Part shown: piece by piece, positions 4,329-9,401 of the stretch
Layout of the letters: each line of letters begins with the position of its first letter
Position numbering within the stretch: the first letter of the stretch is position 1
Assembly (NCBI GenBank): GCA_022561095.1
Contig: JADFRV010000078.1
Location: forward strand, 1-9,401
Length of the DNA stretch: 9,401 nt
DNA from: Chloroflexota bacterium
GTDB lineage: Bacteria > Chloroflexota > Dehalococcoidia > SM23-28-2 > RBG-16-64-32
Reading direction: 5' to 3'
Made by a program: the position numbers and the translations under genes
The notes under the pieces: generated by a model
Database searches by the model: none
What the model was told of the DNA's origin: nothing
Seen by the model: only the letters and a program-made list of their open reading frames with translations

Positions 4329-5696
4329 CTAGCGGCTGAGCGCGGCCTTGACCGCCCGGATTACCGTAGCGGCCTCCCGCGACGGCACGGTGCGCGGGTC
4401 GAGGAGGAGGGCATCGCGCTCGATTCTGGCGACCACGGGAGGATCGCCCTGACGCAGGCGACGGGCGAGATCAGTGACGTAGCCGCCATCGCCAGCGATG
4501 GCGACGAGCTTCGTTGGGAGGCTCTCCTCCGGCAGACTGCCGCCGCCGATCATCGATCTCCCATCCACGACCTTCGCCGCTTCACCGATGCCGCGCGCCC
4601 AGCGCCGGGCCCACCGCTGAACCTCCGCCAGGGGGGCTGCGATCATGCGCCAGACCGGCAGCTTCTCCAGCGCCTCGCCGCGCAGGTAGTGGAGCAGCGT
4701 GGCGGTGAGAGCGGCGATGCTGGCCTTGTCCATGCGCACGGCGCGGGCCAGGGGATGGCGGCGCAGCCGCTCCACCAGCTCGCGGCGGCCGATGATTATG
4801 CCCGCTTGGGGGCCGCCGAGGAGCTTATCGCCGGAGAACATCGCCAGGTCAACACCGGCTGCCATGCTCTCCTGCACCGTCGGCTCCGGGGCGAGGCCGA
4901 ACTGAGTCGTATCCAGAATACAGCCGGAGCCCAAGTCGTCCAACAGGAGGAGGTCATGCTCATGGGCGAGCCGGGCCAGGTCATTGATGGCGGGCGTCTC
5001 CGTGAAGCCAACGATGCGGAAGTTGCTGGCGTGGACGCGCATGATGGCCGCGGTGTCCGGCGTTAGGGCGGCCTCGTAGTCGCGCAGGTAGGTCCGGTTG
5101 GTGGTGCCCACCTCGACCAGCCGCGCGCCGGACTGCCGCATCACATCGGGGATACGGAAGCCGCCGCCGATCTCCACCGCCTGGCCGCGGGAGACGATCA
5201 CCTCACGGTCGGGGGCGAGGGAGGAGAGGGCGAGGAGCAGGGCCGAGGCGTTGTTGTTCACCGCCATCGCGGCGTCCGCCCCGGTGAGCTGCCGCAGCAG
5301 GGGTTCCAGATGCACGAAACGAGAGCCCCGCTCGCCGGCCTCCAGGTCGAACTCCAGGTTGGAGTAGCCACCGGAAACGGCGACCATGGCCGCGATCGCG
5401 TCCTCGGATAGCGGCGCGCGGCCCAGATTGGTGTGAATAATGACACCGGTGGCGTTGATCACCGGCCGTAGGGAGGGACGAAGCACGACTTCAGCCAGCC
5501 CCAGCACGGACTCCACCAGCTGGTCCTCAGTGGGTGCGGGCCGGCCAGCGGCGACGGCGGTGCGGGCGGTCTCCAGCGCCTGACGGGCGAGCTCGGTGAC
5601 CACGGGGCGCTCACCCTCGCCGAGCGGGCGAAGACGCTCGTCCGCCAGCAGGCGGTCGACGGAGGGGAGGGCGCGGTAGGGATTATCGGTGGTCAT
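4329..5696 (-). CDS. selA: L-seryl-tRNA(Sec) selenium transferase (selenocysteine synthase)
   Basis: 455 aa, near E. coli SelA (about 463). It is a PLP enzyme of fold type I that converts Ser-tRNA(Sec) to Sec-tRNA(Sec) using selenophosphate. The start chosen is ATG 5696 because MTTDNPYRALPSVDRLLADE aligns with the SelA N-terminal domain; longer readings from 5723 or the GTG at 5744 add unmatched residues. Hallmarks: INATGVIIHTNLGRAPLS (80-97), YSNLEFDLEAGERGSR (111-126), VNNNASALLLAL (147-158), DDLGSG (253-258) and FSGDKLLGGPQAG (287-299) with PLP lysine K291. The N-terminal domain and GERGSR argue for true SelA rather than SelA-like lyases. It is convergent to the selenoprotein operon, its stop 7 nt from the VOC remnant. 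selB, which often follows selA, is not next to it. Confidence 0.95.
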   Translation of the reverse strand: MTTDNPYRALPSVDRLLADERLRPLGEGERPVVTELARQALETARTAVAAGRPAPTEDQLVESVLGLAEVVLRPSLRPVINATGVIIHTNLGRAPLSEDAIAAMVAVSGGYSNLEFDLEAGERGSRFVHLEPLLRQLTGADAAMAVNNNASALLLALSSLAPDREVIVSRGQAVEIGGGFRIPDVMRQSGARLVEVGTTNRTYLRDYEAALTPDTAAIMRVHASNFRIVGFTETPAINDLARLAHEHDLLLLDDLGSGCILDTTQFGLAPEPTVQESMAAGVDLAMFSGDKLLGGPQAGIIIGRRELVERLRRHPLARAVRMDKASIAALTATLLHYLRGEALEKLPVWRMIAAPLAEVQRWARRWARGIGEAAKVVDGRSMIGGGSLPEESLPTKLVAIAGDGGYVTDLARRLRQGDPPVVARIERDALLLDPRTVPSREAATVIRAVKAALSR

Positions 5697-5713
5697 AGCG
5701 AAACTGTGAGGCA

Positions 5714-5719
5714 ATTTTA
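5714..5719 (-). promoter_or_regulatory. Possible -10 element for selA
   Basis: The minus strand reads TAAAAT at 5719-5714 (5 of 6), 17 nt upstream of the ATG; no convincing -35 or Shine-Dalgarno is visible. It lies between the hairpin at 5743-5764 and selA. Weak evidence. Confidence 0.25.
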
Positions 5720-5742
5720 CCATATCTGCGATAGGATTCAGC

Positions 5743-5764
5743 ACCGCGGACTGAAGTCCGCGGT
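5743..5764. repeat. Perfect 10-bp inverted repeat (hairpin A)
   Basis: ACCGCGGACT (5743-5752) and AGTCCGCGGT (5755-5764) are perfect reverse complements around GA. It lies in the divergent selA/aminotransferase intergenic region. No T-run follows on either strand. Its centre CTGAAG resembles the centre CTAAAG of hairpin B. Confidence 0.7.
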
Positions 5765-5793
5765 AGTGTTTATGTGCAACACCGCATCGCAGA

Positions 5794-5815
5794 GGGCGGA
5801 GCTAAAGCTCCGCCC
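5794..5815. repeat. Perfect 10-bp inverted repeat (hairpin B)
   Basis: GGGCGGAGCT (5794-5803) and AGCTCCGCCC (5806-5815) are perfect reverse complements around AA, followed by CTACGGGG. Same architecture and size as hairpin A (10-bp arms, 2-nt centre) with a different stem sequence. No T-run follows, so a terminator role is unlikely. Confidence 0.7.
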
Positions 5816-5841
5816 CTACGGGGAAGAAGGGGCTCATTGCC

Positions 5842-5871
5842 TTGACCCTCCCTGGACGAGACCCCTAAGAT
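5842..5871 (+). promoter_or_regulatory. Predicted promoter of the aminotransferase-serA operon
   Basis: TTGACC (5842-5847) and TAAGAT (5866-5871, 4 of 6) are 18 nt apart. A start near 5878 leaves almost no leader before ATG 5881. GAGG at 5872-5875 is 5 nt from the ATG and could act as ribosome site only if transcription starts further upstream, so two modes of initiation are possible. Confidence 0.4.
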
Positions 5872-5880
5872 GAGGCCAGG

Positions 5881-6990
5881 ATGAGGAACACCACCAACCT
5901 GCGAATCCCCGGACCCACGCCTGTGCCCGCGGACATACTTGAAGCCGTAGGACGGCCGATGGTGAACCACCGCGGCCGCGAGTTCGCCGCGCTCGTCCAG
6001 CGGGTGACGGAGCGGCTGAAGGAGTTCTACCTCACGAAGGGCGAAGTGCTGGTACTGAGCGCCTCCGGCACCGGCGGCATGGAGGCGGCGGTGGTAAACA
6101 CGCTCTCCCCCGGCGACAGAGTGCTGGCGGTGAGCATCGGCTCCTTCGGCGACCGGTTCGCCGCCATCGCGGAGACGTACGGGGCGCAGGTCACAGCGCT
6201 CGCTTACGAGTGGGGCCAGGCGGCCAATGCGGAGGACGTTCGCAAGGCGCTGGCCGCCGAGCCGGAGATCAAGGCCGTCCTCGTCACGCACAACGAGACC
6301 TCCACCGGCGTGACCAATCCTCTGGAAGAGATTGCGAAGGTGGTGCGAGAGGCAGACCGGCTGCTGATAGTGGACGCTGTGAGCAGCCTGGGCGCGATAC
6401 CTATGGACATGGACGGCTGGGGGCTGGACGTGGTGGTCACCGGCTCGCAGAAGGGGTGGATGGTACCGCCCGGCCTCACCTTCGTCTGTCTGAGCGAGCG
6501 GGCCTGGAAGGCGAACGAGTCGGCGCGCATGCCTCGTTTCTACCTCGATCTGGCCAGGGCCAGAGACATGCTGCAAAAGGGCCAGACGCCGTGGACGCCT
6601 GCGATGTCTATCTTCTTCGGGCTGGACGTCGCGTTGGAGAGGATGGTGGCGGAAGGGCTGGAGAGCATCCACGCCCGCCACGCCAACATCGGCCGCATGG
6701 TGCGGGAGGGCGTGAAGGCGCTGGGTCTGGAGCTGCTGGCGAGCGACGAGCGGTACGCATCCAACACGGTTACGGCCGTCAGATGCCCCGAGGGTGTGGA
6801 GATCAGCGCCCTGCGCACGATGCTGGAGGACGAGCACGGGGTGGTGCTTGCCGGAGGGCAGAGCAAGCTGTCCGGTAAAATCTTTCGTATCGGTCACCTG
6901 GGGATGGTGAGCGAAGACGACATCCGCGACGCTCTGGGTGCTCTGGCCGAGGTCCTGCCTCGGGTGGGCTATAGCATCCCTGTCGGCTGA
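5881..6990 (+). CDS. Class V aminotransferase (alanine/serine-glyoxylate type), probable partner of SerA
   Basis: 369 aa, normal for the small class V PLP aminotransferases (serine-pyruvate, alanine-glyoxylate, PucG group). Motifs: IPGPTPVP (9-16), VNHRGREF (28-35), LSASGTGGMEAAV (59-71, PLP phosphate binding), VTHNETSTGVTNPL (135-148), VDAVSSLGA (164-172) with D165 facing the pyridine N, TGSQKGWMVPPG (187-198) with PLP lysine K191, and a late FRIGHLGMVSEDDI. ATG 5881 has GAGG at 5872-5875. serA starts 16 nt downstream, so it probably supplies the amination step from 3-phosphohydroxypyruvate to phosphoserine in place of SerC, as reported for related methanogen enzymes. Glyoxylate or pyruvate as acceptor and alanine or serine as donor remain possible; sequence alone does not decide. 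Confidence 0.9.
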   Translation: MRNTTNLRIPGPTPVPADILEAVGRPMVNHRGREFAALVQRVTERLKEFYLTKGEVLVLSASGTGGMEAAVVNTLSPGDRVLAVSIGSFGDRFAAIAETYGAQVTALAYEWGQAANAEDVRKALAAEPEIKAVLVTHNETSTGVTNPLEEIAKVVREADRLLIVDAVSSLGAIPMDMDGWGLDVVVTGSQKGWMVPPGLTFVCLSERAWKANESARMPRFYLDLARARDMLQKGQTPWTPAMSIFFGLDVALERMVAEGLESIHARHANIGRMVREGVKALGLELLASDERYASNTVTAVRCPEGVEISALRTMLEDEHGVVLAGGQSKLSGKIFRIGHLGMVSEDDIRDALGALAEVLPRVGYSIPVG

Positions 6991-7006
6991 TAGGCGCTTG
7001 CCTAAG

Positions 7007-8590
7007 ATGACCGCGCACGTCCTGGTCTGCGATCCGATTGCCGAGGACGGGATCACACTGCTCAAGCGGTTCGGCGCCGAGGTAGACGTTAGGACGGGCC
7101 TCACAGCCGACGAGCTACGGGCGACCGTGGACAGCTACGAGGCGCTCATCGTTCGCAGCGAGACGCATCTGACGCGGGAGGTGATAGAGGCGGCGGGCAA
7201 GCTCCAGGTGATAGGCCGCGCCGGCATCGGAGTGGACAACATCGACGTTCAGGCGGCCACGGAGAAAGGCGTTGTGGTGGTGAACGCGCCCACCGGGAAT
7301 ATAATCTCGGCGGCGGAGCACACGATCGCACTGATCCTGGCGCTGGCGCGGCACATCCCGGAGGCCAATGCTTCCCTCAAAGGCGGCCGCTGGGAGCGTA
7401 AGCGGTTTCTGGGGCTTGAGGTGCGCGGCAAGACGCTGGGCATCATTGGTCTGGGGCAGGTGGGGTCGGAGGTGGCGCGAAGGGCGCGCGGGCTGGAGAT
7501 GCGGGTGGTGGCTCACGACCCGTTCGTTCCGGATGAGCGGGCTCGTTCGCTGGGTGTCGAGCTTATCCCGCTTGAGGAACTACTTCGGGAGTCGGACTTC
7601 CTGACGATACACACCACTCTGACCGAGGGGACGAGGCACCTCATCGGCGAGGAAGAGCTGCGACAGATGAAGCCAACGGCGCGGATCATCAACACCGCCC
7701 GCGGCGGCATCGTAGACGAAGGGGCGCTGGATGCGGCGCTGAAGGACGGCCGGCTGGCCGGCGTCGCCTTAGACGTGTTCGAGACGGAGCCGTTGACCAG
7801 CCATCCGCTGTTCGAAAACGAGAAGGCGGTGGTCACGCCCCACCTGGGAGCGTCGACGGCGGAGGCGCAGGAGCGCGTCGCCGTGGACGTCGCGGAGCAG
7901 ATCATCGCCGTGCTCAAGGGCGAGCCGGCGCAGTACGCGGTGAACGCGCCGCTGATCTCGCCGGAGACGTACACTTACCTGGCGCCTTACGTGCCGGTAG
8001 CGTCCAAGACGGGTTCGCTGGCGGTGCAGCTTTACGAGGGTCAGATGGGCAAGATCGAGGTTGACTACTCGGGTGAGATCGCCCAGCACGACGTGACGCC
8101 CCTCAAGGCGGCTATCGTGGGCGGCTTGCTGGCGCCCATCAGCGAGGAGCACGTCAACGTAGTGAACGTGGACGTCGTTGTACAACGGCGAGGGATGGAG
8201 ATGACTGAGGTGCGGAGCCCCTCGCACGATATCTACTCCAGCCTGATCACGGTACGCCTCTCCACGAGCGGCGGCGAGACGAAGGTCTCAGGCACGCTGG
8301 CTGCCGATGGGCCGCACATCGTCCTTATAGATGACTTCTGGGTAGACATCCCGCCCGGAGAGGGCTACCTGCTGGTGTGCGAGAACCGTGACCGGCCCGG
8401 TATGATCGGCACTATCGGAACGCTTCTGGGGCAGTTCGACGTGAACATAAGCTTCATGAACGTGGGCCGGCACGAGAAGCGAGGCACCGCCCTGATGGTG
8501 ATTACCCTGGACGAGGCGCTAACGCCGGACCAGTTGGACGAGGTGCGCAAGGTCCCGGACATCTTCTCGGCGAAGCTGGTGCGGCTGTAG
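7007..8590 (+). CDS. serA: D-3-phosphoglycerate dehydrogenase (long, ACT-containing form)
   Basis: 527 aa, the usual length of type I PGDH. It oxidises 3-phosphoglycerate to 3-phosphohydroxypyruvate with NAD+, the first step of serine synthesis. ATG 7007 is chosen because MTAHVLVCDPIAEDGITLL aligns with family starts; the frame stays open upstream into the aminotransferase. Substrate/NAD domains: RAGIGVDNID (71-80), GIIGLGQVG (145-153, dinucleotide-binding glycines G148, G150, G153), D171 for NAD preference, catalytic R232 (NTARGG), E261 (DVFETEP) and H279 (TPHLGAS). Residues about 315-445 form the intervening ASB-type domain, and about 453-527 (YLLVCENRDRPGMIGTIGTL) an ACT domain, which in relatives mediates serine feedback. 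It follows the aminotransferase by 16 nt, probably as one transcript. No clear Shine-Dalgarno precedes it. Confidence 0.97.
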   Translation: MTAHVLVCDPIAEDGITLLKRFGAEVDVRTGLTADELRATVDSYEALIVRSETHLTREVIEAAGKLQVIGRAGIGVDNIDVQAATEKGVVVVNAPTGNIISAAEHTIALILALARHIPEANASLKGGRWERKRFLGLEVRGKTLGIIGLGQVGSEVARRARGLEMRVVAHDPFVPDERARSLGVELIPLEELLRESDFLTIHTTLTEGTRHLIGEEELRQMKPTARIINTARGGIVDEGALDAALKDGRLAGVALDVFETEPLTSHPLFENEKAVVTPHLGASTAEAQERVAVDVAEQIIAVLKGEPAQYAVNAPLISPETYTYLAPYVPVASKTGSLAVQLYEGQMGKIEVDYSGEIAQHDVTPLKAAIVGGLLAPISEEHVNVVNVDVVVQRRGMEMTEVRSPSHDIYSSLITVRLSTSGGETKVSGTLAADGPHIVLIDDFWVDIPPGEGYLLVCENRDRPGMIGTIGTLLGQFDVNISFMNVGRHEKRGTALMVITLDEALTPDQLDEVRKVPDIFSAKLVRL

Positions 8591-8596
8591 CGGCGG

Positions 8597-9401
8597 CTAG
8601 GGGCCGAATAGGGGGTGGAACAGGAGCCCCGTCGGTATCTTCGGGTAGAAGAAGGTCGACTTTGGGGGCATCCGCTCTCCACCATCGGCGATGGCCATGA
8701 CCCGCTGCGGCGAGATAGGGTTGAGGAGCACGGCGTATCTGGCCCGCCCCCGCCGTACCTCCGCCACGGCGCTCTCAGCGTCTTCGCCGTACCAGACCGT
8801 TCGGATGTCCTCGAGTTGGACGTCACTTAGGCCGAGGCCGTGGCGGAGGATGACGCTAGTAGCGATGGCGGCATCGAGGCGGCGCCAGGTGGGGGAGCGG
8901 TCGCTGGGGAGATAGGTCTCGGCGGTCTCGGGATCGAGCAGGGTGAGGAGGTAGAAGTCCGGCGAGTCGGCCGCGATGAGACCGAAGCTGTTCACCGTAC
9001 GGCCGCGGTCGGCCATATCGCGCAGCAGGTCGGCCAGGGAAGGCCGGCTCTCGACCTCGAACAGGGTATCGAGGAGCTTAAGGACCTTCTCCACCGGCAG
9101 GTCGACGTCCACCAGACGATGTATGGGCAGCACGAGCAGACCGGGGTCATCGGCCGCGGCCAGGGCGACAAGGACGAAGCTCTCGCGTCCATCGCCGGCC
9201 TGACGCTCCTCGCTATAGGCGAGGGCGGTCTCGTAGCGGTGGTGCCCATCGGCGACGTACAGCTTCTCCCTCTGGAGCCCGTGGCTGAGGGCGGCGACTA
9301 TATGCGGATCGTCGATACGCCAGAGGCTGTGAGCGAACCCGTCTTCGTCGCTGAACTGGGCGGTTGGCTCGACGCTGGCGGCGCGGGCGACGAGCGGGAC
9401 G
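8597..9401 (-). CDS. DUF1015-family protein, N-terminal part outside window
   Basis: The minus-strand frame is open from the window edge (9400) to TAG at 8599-8597, giving 267 C-terminal residues of a family usually 400-450 aa long. Reading inward: LWRIDDPHIVAAL, REKLYVADGHHRYETALAY, VLVALAAADDPGLLVLPIHR, then VNSFGLIAADSPDFYLLTL, DVQLEDIRTVWYGEDAESAV, YAVLLNPISPQRVMAIADGG and the tail MPPKSTFFYPKIPTGLLFHP. ADGHHRYETA and PPKSTFFYPK are DUF1015 hallmarks. A GTG at 9133 is only an internal codon. It is convergent with serA, stops 6 nt apart; DUF1015 genes are often found near serA. Function is not settled; the DGHHR motif recalls the ParB/SerK-like fold, so serine-linked chemistry is possible but unproven. 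Confidence 0.9.
   Translation of the reverse strand, partial: VPLVARAASVEPTAQFSDEDGFAHSLWRIDDPHIVAALSHGLQREKLYVADGHHRYETALAYSEERQAGDGRESFVLVALAAADDPGLLVLPIHRLVDVDLPVEKVLKLLDTLFEVESRPSLADLLRDMADRGRTVNSFGLIAADSPDFYLLTLLDPETAETYLPSDRSPTWRRLDAAIATSVILRHGLGLSDVQLEDIRTVWYGEDAESAVAEVRRGRARYAVLLNPISPQRVMAIADGGERMPPKSTFFYPKIPTGLLFHPLFGP

Noticed and set aside
5743..5815. Hairpins A and B as Rho-independent terminators
   Set aside because: They lie upstream of both divergent genes and lack a following T-run on either strand.
1799..5815. CRISPR-like array from the recurring short inverted repeats
   Set aside because: Only a few copies, different stem sequences, no regular spacing and no cas genes.
5770..7104. 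Long minus-strand ORF antisense to the aminotransferase (444 codons)
   Set aside because: It is a shadow of a high-GC gene with clear class V aminotransferase motifs on the plus strand; the antisense translation is rich in His, Arg and Gln and shows no domain.

Overview
The window reads as chromosomal DNA of a high-GC bacterium (about 60-65% GC by sampling several lines). The gene mix is a serine-biosynthesis cluster of serA with a class V aminotransferase and a convergent DUF1015 gene, a bacterial selA, short HicBA, LigB/AMMECR1-type genes and intergenic hairpin repeats. This would fit Chloroflexota (Dehalococcoidia-like lineages), but that placement is inference from gene content; no rRNA or marker gene is present.

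Layout. 1-307: the end of a HicB antitoxin and a complete HicA toxin, in DNA of only about 45% GC. 308-470: a junction holding a short dispersed-type repeat that abuts a truncated GNAT acetyltransferase start. 466-1760 (minus): a small membrane protein and a LigB-type protein with a shortened AMMECR1-like tail, joined by GTGA overlaps. 1839-2225 (minus): an HxlR/DUF24 regulator carrying the conserved N-terminal Cys. 2226-2322: a compact divergent promoter region. 2323-4189 (plus): an operon of an AhpD-like protein, a DinB-fold protein and two VOC (glyoxalase-fold) proteins, followed by the debris of a third VOC gene. 4329-5696 (minus): selA, selenocysteine synthase. 5697-5880: divergent intergenic region with two perfect hairpins. 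5881-8590 (plus): class V aminotransferase and serA. 8597-9401 (minus): DUF1015 protein, running off the window.

The main result is that the AhpD-like gene is not broken. One in-frame TGA (2593-2595) sits exactly where the second Cys of the family's CxxC active site belongs, giving C-A-Y-U with the E-x11-C-x2-U-x3-H spacing of AhpD intact. The same frame runs on to a natural stop at 2899-2901. A 7-bp hairpin with a GGUAC loop lies 18 nt after the UGA, as expected of a bacterial SECIS element. selA, needed to make Sec-tRNA, lies about 1.4 kb downstream. TGA is a normal stop in at least three other genes here, so a changed genetic code is unlikely. The gene is best annotated as a selenoprotein of 192 residues.

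Working together (inference): the HxlR regulator and the divergent AhpD-Sec / DinB / VOC / VOC operon look like a thiol- or electrophile-stress module, with the regulator sensing through its Cys and the operon acting on peroxides and reactive carbonyl or quinone compounds. The serA cluster makes serine, also the precursor charged to tRNA-Sec and converted by SelA. selB, selC and selD are not in the window.
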